Source of the DNA: Miscanthus floridulus
Lineage: Eukaryota; Streptophyta; Magnoliopsida; Poales; Poaceae
Direction: 5' to 3'
NCBI RefSeq assembly: GCF_019320115.1
Contig: NC_089587.1
Span: 89,050,939-89,114,938, forward strand
DNA length: 64,000 nt
Shown here: piece after piece, positions 36,691 to 48,406 of the stretch
How the letters are laid out: the number at the start of each line of letters is the position of its first letter
Numbering within the stretch: position 1 is the first letter of the stretch
Notes under the pieces: model-generated
Seen by the model: only the letters and a program-made list of their open reading frames with translations
Database searches by the model: none
What the model was told of the DNA's origin: nothing
Translations under genes and position numbers: made by a program

Positions 36691-37345
36691 AGGTTTGTTG
36701 CTAATCTATCTTCTCTACAGTATGAAGCATCTAGGTTGCTGGTCTGTACTGAGCTGCAAAAAAGACCAACGGATTCAGAGTGCAGACAGTTGTAGATCGA
36801 ATTCTGGTTGAGGGCTTTAGGTGTCGAATTAGAAACTCCAATAGGAATAAAAGTTGTAGAACTTTTCAATACCTTTACAGAGAGTATTTAAATGCCTTTT
36901 TTTCATTGAGTATTCTGGGAGATATTGAGTTCTGAATATTACTGTCAGATTTCGTCAGATTGCAATTTCAGTTTCAAACTTCAGTTTTGGTTGTTGATTT
37001 AGGGGTGGATCTGGACAGTCCCATAGTAGTGAAAGTTGTAGGACTTTTCAATATCTTTCCAATGAGTATCTAAATGCATTACCACACTATGGCAGCCACT
37101 GCAACAACTAACCAAGACAAAAGGACAAATTTTACGATATTGTGCAGCATCTAACATATTTGCAAGACAAAGCCAAGTCTTGAATTTAGTTTACCATTGA
37201 TCGAGTAATGATTGATAATACAACAGTTCATAATAATGTCAAATTAAATATGCCAACATATTTCCATGTTGTTTTGTATTGTATCAATGCATGATAAAAA
37301 ATCCAGAATTTCTACAAAAAAATAGATTTTTCTTCCATGACAAAC

Positions 37346-37500
37346 CTCTGAATGGAGTTTTTCCATAGGCACCCATCCTTTAGGACCAGATAGGTCAGAT
37401 ATCAGGGCTGCAAGACACGTCGCTACAACCTTCTCTTCTTCTAGTAGGAGCTGTTGATTGTCTATTTCCTTCTCTGCACTTTGTATATCTAGCTTGCTGA
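37346..37500 (-). other. candidate captured host exon (52 codons)
   Basis: On the minus strand a TTTATGCAG acceptor precedes 37500 and a GAG|GTTTGT donor follows 37346. Between them lies an open, protein-like stretch: KLDIQSAEKEIDNQQLLLEE, then an Ala/Leu-rich segment and GPKGWVPMEKLHSE. It runs opposite to the transposase genes and is unlike CACTA proteins. CACTA elements are known to pick up host gene pieces. The source gene was not recognised. Adjacent minus-strand sequence to 37774 is also open and may hold more of it. Confidence 0.45.
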
Positions 37501-38012
37501 CTGCATAAATAAAACTAGTTAGGGATACACAAATAAAAATTTTGTATGAGAGCAGGTCAGTAGGATAATGCTCCTTTGGGTGAGTACTGCAATCTTCAAG
37601 AAGGAATTTTCTTTTCGTTATTAATTGGGCAAAGAAGTCATATTTTCCTTTTTTCGAGTTATGACTAGATGCATTTGTGCAATCTCTTTCTTGTTTCATT
37701 TTTTCTTGTATCTTGCTACTTTTGGTTTTGATGTTTTCTCTCAGTAGGGGGGCAATCCTTCCTGCCCCCTCCAAAAAAAGGCATAGGAAAAGTCATTCAC
37801 GTTACACTTGGTTCAAAACTAATTACAGCATATTCATATTTTGTGGCCAACAAAAAGGAAGCCTTCCCATTATCAATATTCATTCTTAGTAATTAAAAAA
37901 ATTACATCTATAATTAAAAAATAAGACAAGCCTGCACTGGCAAATGTATATTATTGCAAAGCATAAAAAAAGAGAGGAAATGCCTGCCAACAATCAATAT
38001 AGCAGTCAAGGT

Positions 38013-39373
38013 ATACTTGAATTATTTGGCAAATAAACCATGTGGATAAAGTCATTTTGTGATTCCACACTTTCTGTTAGTATGCTAGAATTTGTGACCA
38101 CAAGATTGATAGTGTTTATATCTTATTATTTTTACTATTGGTGATTGATGGTGGACTGACTTGTTCTACCCATAGTCTGCAAATTACATAAGTGTAAGTA
38201 GGTTTATTTTGTCACAAAGATTGGTGTCTGCACTTCCTTTAGCTAATTTATTTATAGCTCCCTACAGTGACATCATTATCAAGAGTCAGCAATGCTATGA
38301 CCTTGCAGTCACAGTCCAATAATAATTTTCTTCATTTGATTGATCTAATATTTGAGCTGTTTTGATCTGATGTCACTAGGCATGCACTACTCTGTTCTTA
38401 GATTTGAGTAATGCTGTCTGATTATTGTTCTGCTCAGGTAGCTCTCGATTGCAATACTGCCATTGTTTAGCCATGTTTGAATTAGACCCGTGCGAAAAAT
38501 ATTCACTTTTGTTCTCTGGACATGGCCACTTTATTTCTGAAAAATTCCTCTTGTTGAAATGCCTGCAGGACGGGGGCTTCTAAGAAGCACGAGCTCAAAT
38601 CTCAGCAAAAATTGGAAAAGAAGCTCAGGTTTTACTCAAGTAGGTGTGACCTTATCTTAAGTCAGACGATTTTTTTTTCTATGAGATCTTGATTCATAGA
38701 TTCCCTCATGTTGTCCTGTCATCCATCTTTCACTGCCTGTTGAATTAGATGTATGTACAAGCCAGACATATGTAGGTAGTATGGTGTTGAGGGTTAAAAG
38801 TTTGATTGTATGGAAGAACTGACTGAAGTGCTGGCCTTAGGATAAAGGCATTTGTAGATACAAACTGGACATGTAACATTTGTAGATACAAACTGAATTT
38901 TCATAATTCTGCAATGTGGATGATAGATAGCTCTATTTAATCTGATGGATAGAGACGAATGTTTATGAACTATATTTGTAAACTTCAAATGTTTACTTCG
39001 AACACATGAACCATGGAATCCCAGTCTTCATATTCAGTCATTTACAGTTGCAAAATCTAGCAATGAGTAGCACGAGGTATCCCATGCTTGTACCTTCTTC
39101 AGCAGTTGGTCAATTTTGTTTTTCATACAATGTCATTGCATTTTCTAGAGAAGAAATATTAACTATCAATGGGTTGTCATCTCCATTCTTTATTGTCTGA
39201 AAAAGATGAATAATGGTTCTTTTGCATAGTCATCCGCATAGTAATGTTTACTTTCGGATGCTCCAGACAGGTGTCTATCTTAGCACTTGATTTCTCATAA
39301 TGTAGAACTATCAATATTTCCCTAAACATTATGACTTTATCCACATGGTTTATTTGCCAAATAATTCAAGTAT
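38013..39373. repeat. 43-bp perfect inverted repeats, 1.36 kb apart
   Basis: 38013-38055 and 39331-39373 are exact reverse complements. Neither outer nor inner flanks continue the match and no target duplication was found, so this is an isolated inverted duplication or the ends of an unrecognised nested insert. Confidence 0.9.
38569..38643 (+). other. second candidate captured host exon
   Basis: Follows a CCTGCAG acceptor and ends at AG|GTGTGA (or earlier at CAG|GTTTTA). The open frame is Lys-rich (KKHELKSQQKLEKKLRFYS). The plus orientation differs from the exon at 37346-37500. It faintly recalls small plant nucleolar-type proteins, but this is not secure. Confidence 0.35.
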
Positions 39374-39907
39374 GTCACTGCAGAATTTGAGGCTGTCATC
39401 TCTGGTGTTCCTGGTAGTCAAAGAAAACATTATGTGTTTACTTTCAGTTTCTTGTATGGAGTAAATAGGTTATTTGTTAAAATACAGTATGAATGGATTA
39501 TATTAGCTGAATTGCATTATATGTCTATGCAGTCTCTTGCTAGACAGCTAAGGTAATGATGTTAGATGAACTAAACATTGTAAAAACATACTGATATGAG
39601 ATAAGGGTCCAAAACAACAAATTTATGCTATTAGAGAATACACTGGAGGTAACTATAGAAGTAGACTTTTTGCTTCCTTCAAATCATTCCACATAAGACT
39701 TAGTGCACTACTACTCTTCCATGTATTCCTCCATCTACAAGTGACATAGCGGCCTTTCAACCTTAGGTAAAATCTCATCATCCAATCTAGCAAACATCTT
39801 CTATGTGAATCGACTAAGAACATGAATGTCTCTTTATCATCTCATATGGTTTTTCTCTAGCACTACTACTCTATTGCTCTAAACTGCAATATCGTCTATA
39901 TGTTAGG

Positions 39908-42900
39908 ATGGATGACCGTCAGTGGATGTACATGGGCTATCAGAAGAGGGGTCAATACACAAATGAATGGATTGAGAAGGCCAATGATTTCATGACGAAG
40001 GCATTTGCAAACGGACGGCGACATAGGAAGTGTAAGAACAAGGCAATGAAAACATATGAGGAGATGAGTAAAGATCTTGTCAACAATGGATTTGTAGAGA
40101 ACTATACCCGGTGGACCATGCATGGTGAACGCCATTGTGCGAGAGAAGAGGTTGTGAGACAACGGATCGAGGAGTTTGATTCTGAAGCCGGGGTGGCAGA
40201 AATGTTAAATGACCATGACATGGCTTTCGATGAAGGAAGTGCAGAGCAGGAGCCAGAGCAAACTGCAAAGGCGTTTTACGCCATGTTGGATGCGGCACAA
40301 CAACCCCTTCATGGGCGCACCAATGTTTCTAAACTGGATGCCATTGCACATCTAATGGCTGTGAAGTCCCAGTTTAGCTAGAGTAGAGAATCCTTCGATC
40401 AACTGTTGACAGTAGTTGGCACCCTACTTCCGGATGATCACGTTCTGCCAAAGAACACGTATGAGTCAAATAAAATCCTTCGTGCACTCAAGATGTCGTA
40501 CGAGCAGATACATGCTTGTCCGAACGGATGCATCTTATTCAGGGGAGAACATGCTGACGATAAGTACTATCCGAAGTGTAAGGCATCTAGGTACATTGAG
40601 TTAGAATCTGGTGATGGTCGGAAGATGCAAACAAAAGTCGGCGCAAAGATCCTAAGGTACCTTCCTTTCATACCGAGGATCCAACGGCTTTTCATGAGCG
40701 AGGAATCCGCAAAACAGATGACGTGGCACAAAACTGGACGCCGATACACTGACAAGATGATACATCCGTCTGATGGTGAATCATGGAAAAGCTTCGATCG
40801 GAAGCATACCGACAAAGCTGACGAGGCTCGCAATGTACGCATTGCACTGGCAACTGATGGGTTCAATCCTTATGGAATGGGTTCTTCACCATACACATGT
40901 TGGCCCGTATTCGTCATCCCTCTCAACCTCCCACCTGGCGTCGCCTTTCAACGGCAAAATATTTTCTTGTCACTTATAATTCGAGGACACCCGGGGGCTA
41001 ATATGAGTGTGTACATGGAGCCTTTGATAGACGATTTGGTCTGTGCATGGGACGAAGGGGTAGTGACATATGACCGATTCACAAAGACAAACTTCAGAAT
41101 GCATATTTGGTACCATTATTCCATGCATGACTTCCTGGCTTATGGGTTATTTTGTGGCTGGTGTGTTCACACGAAGATGCCATGCCCGATATGCAAGTCA
41201 GCTGTGGAGTTCTTTCGGTTGGAGAAGGGGGCAAGTTTTCTTCGTTTGACAAACATCAACAATTCCTCCCTCTTGACCACCCATTCAGGAGAGACAAGAA
41301 GAACTTTCGAAAAGGTGTCACAGTGGAAGACTCTGCACCGGAAATGATGACAGGTGCCCAGGTTCTTGAGATGTTAGATGGTCTTGTGGTCGACAATGAA
41401 AAGGGGGGGCTTCATGGGATACGGAAAAGAGCATGCCTAGACACACAAGTCGTGCTTGTGGAAGCTTCCTTACTTTAAGGACCTCCTTCTTCCACATAAC
41501 TTTGATGTAATGCACACTGAAAAGAATTTCGCCGAGGCGGTCCTTCACACAATCATGGACTGGGAAAAGTCAAAGGACAATGTCAAGCCTAGATTGGATC
41601 AAGCAACGCTGTGCGATAGACCAAAGCTAAACATGTTGCCTCCCTTACGCGGGAAGTCATGGAAGAAGCCTAAGGCCGACTTCATCCTAACGAGGGCCCA
41701 AAAGAAAGAAGTTCTTCAATGGTTCCAATCGTTGATGTTCCCTGACGGGTATGCAGCGAATTGGAGGAGGGGTGTGAACTTAAGTACCATGCGAATCACA
41801 GGGCTCAAGAGTCATGATTACCACATATGGATTGAACGCCTTCTTCCGGTGATGGTTCGTGGCTATTTCTCTGATAACATCTGGCGAGTGATGGCAGAGT
41901 TGAGCATGTTCTTCCGCAAGCTATGTGCTAAGGAGATATCTCGGACCGAGATTGAAGAAATAGAAAGAATGGCCCCGGTGTTGCTCTGCAAGTTGGAGAA
42001 GATCTTTCCCCCCGGCTTCTTCAATCCGATGCAACATTTGCTCTTGCACCTACCATATGAGGCAAAAATGGGGGGCCCTGTGCATGCCCGTTGGTGCTAT
42101 CCAATTGAGCGATGCCTAAAGGTTCTTAGAACAAAATGCAAAAATAAATGCAAAATTGAAGCTTCCTGTGCAGAGGCATCCATTGTGGAGGAGGTGTCAT
42201 ACTTCACAACAAGATACTATGCCGACAACCTTCCTAACGTGCATAATCCACCCCCTCGTTACAATGCTGCCGATAATCAGTCGACCCTCAGCCTTTTCCG
42301 AGGGCAACTCGGAAGTGCAAGTGAACCTACCTTGAAGATGTTGAGCCTAGAAGAGTGGTGCTCTATCCAGCTATATGTGTTGCGGAACCTTGAAGAGGTT
42401 GGCCCGTACATTGCGTAAGTTTTACACAAACTTGTTTCTTTTCTTGTCAATATTTCACATGCACCCATCCAACCCTCTTGTTAATGGCCGTTACAGCAAA
42501 TTTGTTCTCCTCTACCATCATCCATCACGAAGGGAACCCACCGAAGCGGAAGTTGAAACCCTTCTAAGACATGGCGTGGGAGAACGAAATCCCACTTTTA
42601 TTTGTTGGTTCAAGGAGGAGGTACTGTTCAATTTCATTGGTTGTTTGTACTTAACTCTCAACTCAACAAATATATAACGAATCATCCTACTTGAACTAGC
42701 AGGCCAAAACTGACGTGTCTATGAGTGCCGAGTTGAGGCAAGTTGCCAATGAATTTGAATTTAGGGTTAAGTCATTCTCTGTGTACGATGTCAATGGATA
42801 TTGCTTTCACACAACTCGGCACGAGCAGAGTCGGCCGAATCGAAGAACCACAAATACCGGTGTTTTCACGCCAGGCACAGATGGGTTGGACTACTATGGA

Positions 42901-43491
42901 ATAATTGAAGAAATATACAAACTCAAGTTTCCTGGTTGTGTACCTCTTCGTCCTGTCATATTCAAATGCCATTGGTTTGATCCCAAAGAAGTGATAAAGA
43001 CCCCTGAGCTTGGGTTAGTCGAAGTTCTAAAGTCATCCGTCTTGCTAGGAGACGACGTGTACATTGTGGCCCAACAGGCCACGCAAGTTTATTATCTCTC
43101 ATACCCGTGCCAAACCAAAGACCGTCTTAAGGCGTATGATGTTGTGTACAAGGTATCGCCGCATGGTAAAGTACCCGTCCCAAACGATGATGATTATAAC
43201 ATCGATGCAAACACATATGACGAAGAGTTCTTTCAAGAAGAAGGATTAGAATGGAGTTTTGAGATTGTCTTAGATGTAGATCTCGCAATGGAAGTAGACA
43301 ATGATACGGTCATTGTTGACGGGAATGATGGAGAGGAGGTTCACAACGCGAAGGACTTGTTATTACTTGAGCAACACCATTCAGGCAGTGTCGCTAGTGA
43401 TGAGACTTTGAGAGACGATCATAATTACGTCGACAATAGCGATGATGAGATTTTTGGCCCACCTATCGATGATCTTGATGATTATTTCTAG
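39908..43491 (+). pseudogene. CACTA transposase, TnpD type
   Basis: Catalytic transposase of the element. MDDRQWMYMG at 39908 opens the transposase-associated domain. The Tnp2 domain follows (NGCILFRGEHAD; LATDGFNPYG with the first catalytic Asp; YMEPLIDDL; GWCVHTKMPCPICK; FDVMHTEKNFAEA). Then come DUF4218 (FFNPMQHLLLHLPYEA) and DUF4216 (VFKCHWFDP-type motif near 42960), ending with an acidic tail at 43491. Two introns were read: 42415-42496 and 42621-42702, both 82 bp, GT-AG and frame-preserving. Lesions: TAG at 40379-40381 and paired frameshifts in G runs near 41229 and 41406. Lesions are few, so loss of function may be recent. Confidence 0.92.
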
Positions 43492-43521
43492 TACATGTAA
43501 GATCTGTAGTACTTATGGCAA

Positions 43522-43665
43522 TTTTATACATGTATGATACATTTACTTATTTTGCATCTCTTTTATACATGTATGATACATTTACTTATTTTGCATCTCT
43601 TTTATACATGTATGATACATTTACTTATTTTGCATCTCTTTTATACATGTATGATACATTTACTT
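43522..43665. repeat. 39-bp tandem repeat, 3.7 copies
   Basis: Units begin at 43522, 43561, 43600 and 43639 (TTTTATACATGTATGATACA). They lie between the TnpD stop and the TnpA gene and are nearly identical, which suggests recent slippage or unequal exchange. Confidence 0.95.
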
Positions 43666-43711
43666 TTGTATATGCGTACTGATAGTTTATTCCTTTTGTT
43701 GCAGGTGGTTG

Positions 43712-46059
43712 ATGGTGGGCGGTGGAATCAGGAAGATTAGGTCGGTTATGACCTTACTGGCTGGTGGCGAGGGGTCCAGCCAGGGTGGAGGAGGAGGGCG
43801 TGCACAGACTGAGGGTGGAGGGTGTGCCCAGGGAGGAGGAGGACGACAACAATGAGGGCATGCCCAGGGAGGTGGAGCCTAGGGTGGAGGTGGAGCCCAG
43901 GGTGGAGGAGGAGCCTAGGGTGGAGGAGGAGGACGGCGACGACAAGGGCGTCGAGAGCCGACACCTCCTCCATAGGACGATGACGATGAGTTCGTAGCGG
44001 CCACGGAGGAGGATGAGGAGGAGGAGACCAGGGAGGAGATAGCGGAGGCGGTGGAGGAGGCACAGAGGGAGGATGAGGCCGAGCGGGCTGAGCGCGAGGA
44101 GGATGCCGACTTGCTGGCAGAGGAAAATGGGGTGCCTACGGTTTGGCTGTGAGGGTCGTCGCGCCTCCCAGACTTACCCATATAGAGACGGCCAGTGATT
44201 CGACCCTTCAGAACTAAGTAAGTAATTTTTGCATGTTAACACTACTTCATAGGTTTTTAAGTTATAACAGAAACTAATATTCAATCTCAATAACTTTGTG
44301 GAGGGATTGGGAAATGGTGATCCTAGGGAGTCACTCTCGCCGAGTAAACGAGATCCTAGGTCTTCTGTGCGGGCAAACTACCCCAGGATGGTGAGGATCG
44401 ATGGTGTTGTGCAGCCCGCCATGAAGTGGTCCCACTGGCACACCGCCAGCGATCAGACTGATCGAGCTGGCGGTGTTATAACAGCAAGGCCGACCGGGTG
44501 ATGAAAGAGCTGTGGGTACGTGTTCATCGCACTATGCTGATAATAACATCACATTAATTGTATATTACTGACTGTATTTGCTTGTAGGATTACTACACCT
44601 TGGCGGAGGGAGTACGTAGGGAGGACGCGGATGACGTGGTGAACAGAGTCTGTGTTCACCGAGTGCAGGACCTCTTCTACGAGACAAAGCTCCTGTGCAG
44701 AAGAATTTACCATGGCCGCAGAGGACATAGAGTCACCAGAGCGCAGGCAGTGCACCTACCCCTGACTAAGGAGCAATACTTGACGGTAAACATGAGATTA
44801 CATCGTCTGCGATTAATTGCACTGAAATTGATTTATGATTTGTCATGTGCTCGTGTACGTGCAGGTGCCTCCTGCTTGGTGTGCGGGGATGGACAATTGC
44901 TGGGAGGCCATTGTGGACAAGTGGTTGAGTGAGGAGTACGAGCAATATCACGCCGTATGCTCATGTTGCCGTGCGATGATGCAGGGTTCCTCGCACAAAC
45001 AAGGCCCCACTACCCTCAAGGAATATGCAGCCAGATATGTACGCGGATTTCATTTCGTTGTTGCTATGCTAACTTCTGAATGCATAATATCTTATTGTTG
45101 TGCTTCTTCCTGCAGACGCGGTTCCACCCCGGCCAGGAGTGCGCCTCGTTCAAGGCATATGCCTTGGCACACAAGGGCAAGGCAAAGGACCCCAATCTCG
45201 TCTACAACCCGGAGGACCCGCTCGAGGCATACAGCAACCCAAGCGTGCACAGGCGCCTCAACGAGTACACGGCGATGGCGAGAGAGATCCATGGGTCAGA
45301 ATTTGATCCGAGCACCGCTGACCTTGAGGGTGACATCGTCATGAGGTTGGGACTAGGTAAGCCACACGGGCGGTACTATATGGGCAACAGCACCATAGAC
45401 ACGGCCAACACTCAGACACTCGCCTAGATTAGAGCCCGGAGCACGAGTTCGAGTCCGGCCATACGCCCACGCTCACAGCCCCAGGTGGTAGCACTCCAGG
45501 TTAGTTCTGTTGCATTCGTTGTCCATTCATTTTCTACTCGTTCTTTATTTGCATTCTAACTATGTGATAAATAATTGTAGGCCCAGATTGAAGCCCTGCA
45601 GGAGTCACAGCAGGCCTCACAGAGCCAGCTTCAGGCCCTCGAGCTGTCGCACCAGGCCGAGTTGGCACAGGAGAGGGCGCGAGTGCAGACCCAGCTTGAG
45701 GCCTTCCAGCAGGTGCACAAGGACTGGTACGAGTACATGGCCCGTTTTTCTCAGAGCATGGGCCAGCCTCCACCGCCTCCGCCGCCGCCGATGATACCGT
45801 TGGTGCCTCCACCTCCGCGCGACGGCACTCCTGTGAGTCACTTAGATGCACTCTTCACTTTCGTGTCATATAGAGCTACCTTCGACTTATACCTTAGTTT
45901 GACCTACCATAGCTTAGACCTTAGAATTTGCTTTGATCCAGATAACTCACATGTGCAATCTCATTCTAGGGACCTTCTACAGCTGGATCGAACAACGATA
46001 TGCAGGGTGATCAAGACCTGGACTTGACTTCATTTCTCCACAGGCCTCCAACCATGTGA
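43712..46059 (+). pseudogene. CACTA TnpA-type protein (Ptta/En/Spm)
   Basis: DNA-binding partner of TnpD, which in En/Spm recognises the subterminal repeats. A GCAG acceptor (43704) precedes ATG 43712. The N-terminus is Gly/Gln-rich, then strongly acidic. The conserved core runs from about 44330 (VQPAMKWSHWHT) through WWVDYYTLAEGV-like and CAGMDNCWEAIVDKW sequence to HPGQECASFKAYALAHKGKA (45116 on), then a coiled coil and a poly-Pro stretch (about 45770). GT-AG introns: 44516-44587, 44786-44864, 45039-45115, 45500-45580 and 45833-45969. The stop is 46057-46059. The 5' part carries several TAG and TGA stops and a frameshift lies near 44490. Confidence 0.85.
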
Positions 46060-46325
46060 CAGGCCATCCAACCTTGTTTGATAGTTTTGTATGTTGAACT
46101 GTGGACTTGGTTGAACTTTGTGGACTTTAGACATATGTTGATGGTGTTTGTGGACTTTGCCTTGTGCTTGTCGACATATGTTTGTTATTGTGAGTGGATG
46201 TGACATTTGTGAACATATATGTGATATATATTGCCTATCTGTCATGTTATTATAATTTCCTGTGATTTTGTTGCTTATTGTGACTGGATATGCACTGAAA
46301 CAAACAAACAAAATTCTGTGGACAT

Positions 46326-46925
46326 ATTTTACCGAGTGTAGCACTCGGTAAAACAGAGATTCTGTCAGTTTTATCGAGTGTAGCACTCGGTAAAACAGCG
46401 AACAGAACCAAATTGGTTTTGATTCTGTGAATTTTGCCGAGGGTGCCATTTTTTACCGAGTGTAGCACTCGGAAATATTTGACTACTTTTTACCGAGTGG
46501 GAACACTCGGTAAACATTATTCCTAAAGACTATTTGCGGAATTGTTTTAATCACAAAAATGGTTATTATTTTACCGAGTGTTAGGAGCTACACTCGGTAA
46601 ACATTATTCAAAAAATTTATTTGCGGAATTGTTTTAATCACGAAATGCTAATTTATTTACCGAGTGCTGCTAGTGACACTCGGTAAACGTCACCGTTAAC
46701 GGTCAGTTTGGAGGCTGACGACCGTCAAGTCATAATTGTTTACCGAGTGTCATTGTAGCACTCGGTAACTCTCTGCTCCGAGTGCGCCGATATTAGACAC
46801 TCAGTAAAATAACTTCACCGAGTCGTTGTTTGCCGAGTCCACTTTACCGAGTGTGGCACTCGGTAAAGAGTTTGCCGAGTGTGTAGTACTATTTGCCGAG
46901 TGTTACTCACACTCGGTAAATACAC
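46326..46925. repeat. 3' subterminal repeats of the CACTA element
   Basis: At least a dozen TTTACCGAGTG/CACTCGGTAAA motifs in both orientations, denser towards the right end, mirroring the 5' array. Confidence 0.9.
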
Positions 46926-46942
46926 AGTATCCCGTAGTGCAC

Positions 46943-47775
46943 GGTCTTCCTTTGTCTAGCTTGCAGGAACCATTGCGTTGTTGTATCCTCTTTTGCAGGT
47001 CCAGTTGGTAGGTCCTCGGTGTCGAGGGTTGTCCCTCTCTCTTTTCTTCTTTTTCTATTGGTTCCTTTTTTCTTCTTTGGTTTAGCTCTGCTTCTAGGGA
47101 ACCTTTGGTTACCTTAAGTAGAGCTTGTTGTTGTTCCGACTGTGTTTGTCTACTCCCTTTTAATGAAATACATGCTACAGCGGCATGTTCGCTAACAAGT
47201 AAACCGCTAACAAGTAAACACGCTTGGACAGATGCAGCGTGAGAAGATTAGCAGAAGTGGCTGACACACGTCGACTTTGGCGTGGCTGGGGTGCATCTCG
47301 ATCTTGATCTCTCCGTCCCTTCATAATTTAAATGGAAATTAACTATGAAAAGATTAATTAGTTTGATTTATTTATGCTAGGTAGACAAACTAATAACGTA
47401 AGTTGTTGAGAGGAGGCAAGGGGATATTAGCAAGTATGTGGGGCACCATGCCAAGTGGTGATCAAGAGTTTGACCTTGGGCCAATGCAAGTAGATAATAT
47501 TGCATGTGCATGTATGATTAGGGAGGGGCGGGGGGTGTGCAGCGTCGTCGTCTTCAACTCTTCGTAGACAGTAACAGCACTAGTGACGCAGTCCACACGT
47601 ACAACCTTTTCACGAAGCAGAAGCACGCACACACACGCGGCATCGACGCATGCACAACGGTTGAACCTGCTTGGTAAGTAGAGTAGTAGTAGAGGAGACT
47701 GGGGAGGACGACTCATCCAGCAAGTTGCCTTCTGGAGAACTAGTGACTACCTTGCCTATTACGATCATCGACGGT
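46943..47775. other. flank of the CACTA element, possible LINE tail
   Basis: No gene. 47040-47190 resembles a LINE 3' end (T/C-rich, then TTTTAATGAAATACATGC). This is a weak resemblance without a poly-A tail or target duplication. The remainder has no recognised content; the minus-strand ORF at 47462-47716 is unsupported. Confidence 0.3.
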
Positions 47776-47778
47776 GAT

Positions 47779-48397
47779 CACTAGTAGAAAACAGACCTTT
47801 TATTCGAGGCTAAAATGGGCTCTAGTTCCGGTATTTTTTGCGCCCGGGACTAGAGAGACCTTTAGTCCCGGTTGGTGTCTTCAACCGGGACTAAATGTCC
47901 CTACCCAACGGCTACTGCACTCGGCACAGTGGCAGGGGACCTTTAGTCCCGGTTGGAGACACCAACCGGGACTAAAGGTGGACCTTTACTCCCGGTTGGA
48001 GCCACCAACCGGGACTAAAAGTCCTCAACCTTTAGTCCCGGTTGGTAACACCAACCGGGACTAAAGGTCCCCCGATGGGTTAGTTCAAAAGGGAAGCATC
48101 CCATCCATTGTTAGATGTGTTGTGTAGGTGGGGTGGTAAGCTACGCACGAGGCAATGCATGAGGTCTTGGGTTCGAATCTCACGGGATGCAGCGGTGGGA
48201 GGCATTATTTTTTTTAAAGCTGGGAGGACCTTTAGTCTCGGTTGGTGTTACCCACTGGGACTAAAGGTCCCCCTTTAGTCCTGGTTCCTGACCCGGGACT
48301 AAAGGACCCCCTTTAGTCCCGGATGCTTACTCCTGGGTGGGGAACCGGGACTAAAGGGGGTTCTCCACTGGGAGTAAAGCCCATCTCTGTATTAGTG
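47779..48397. mobile_element. non-autonomous CACTA element (619 bp)
   Basis: Starts CACTAGTAGAAAAC and ends CTGTATTAGTG, with GAT target duplications (47776-47778, 48398-48400). It is filled with inverted CCTTTAGTCCCGGTTGG/CCAACCGGGACTAAAGG motifs. Near its centre is a B-box match, GGTTCGAATCT (48170-48180), with a weak A-box-like TGGTAAGCTAC upstream, so a decayed tRNA-like module is likely. Confidence 0.92.
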
Positions 48398-48406
48398 GAT
48401 GCTGGC

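Larger units (their letters stand above)
36691..39907 (+). other. long intron-like region of the CACTA element
   Basis: No transposase coding. It contains a direct repeat (GTTGTAGAACTTTTCAATA at about 36853, again near 37034), two exon-like islands described separately, a 19-bp direct repeat at 38848/38878 and a 43-bp inverted repeat pair. An AG acceptor (TATATGTTAG) just before 39907 marks its likely end. Confidence 0.5.
35149..46939 (+). mobile_element. CACTA (En/Spm) DNA transposon, 11.8 kb
   Basis: Both ends are present: CACTACCGGAGACTGTGTA on the left and, on the complement, CACTACGGGATACTGTGTA on the right (17 of 19 match). The target duplication is CAC (35146-35148, 46940-46942). Long arrays of TTTACCGAGTG/CACTCGGTAAA subterminal repeats flank a TnpD gene (39908-43491) and a TnpA-type gene (43712-46059), the standard order for the superfamily. 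Both genes are broken, so this copy cannot act alone, but intact ends mean it could still be mobilised by a relative. A 3-kb region before TnpD holds sequence foreign to the family. Confidence 0.95.

Noticed and set aside
36259..36811. Long Pro/Ala/Arg-rich ORFs in several frames
   Set aside because: All frames of a C-rich, repeat-containing tract are open; no frame has a recognisable protein. Treated as the CACTA leader.
43534..43740. ORF repeating a 13-residue hydrophobic unit
   Set aside because: A direct product of the 39-bp tandem repeat, since 39 is a multiple of 3.
35091..46950. GCACGGTCTTC on both sides of the large CACTA element as a longer target duplication
   Set aside because: The left copy lies about 47 bp from the insertion point. 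CACTA elements duplicate 3 bp, and CAC is present at the correct positions.
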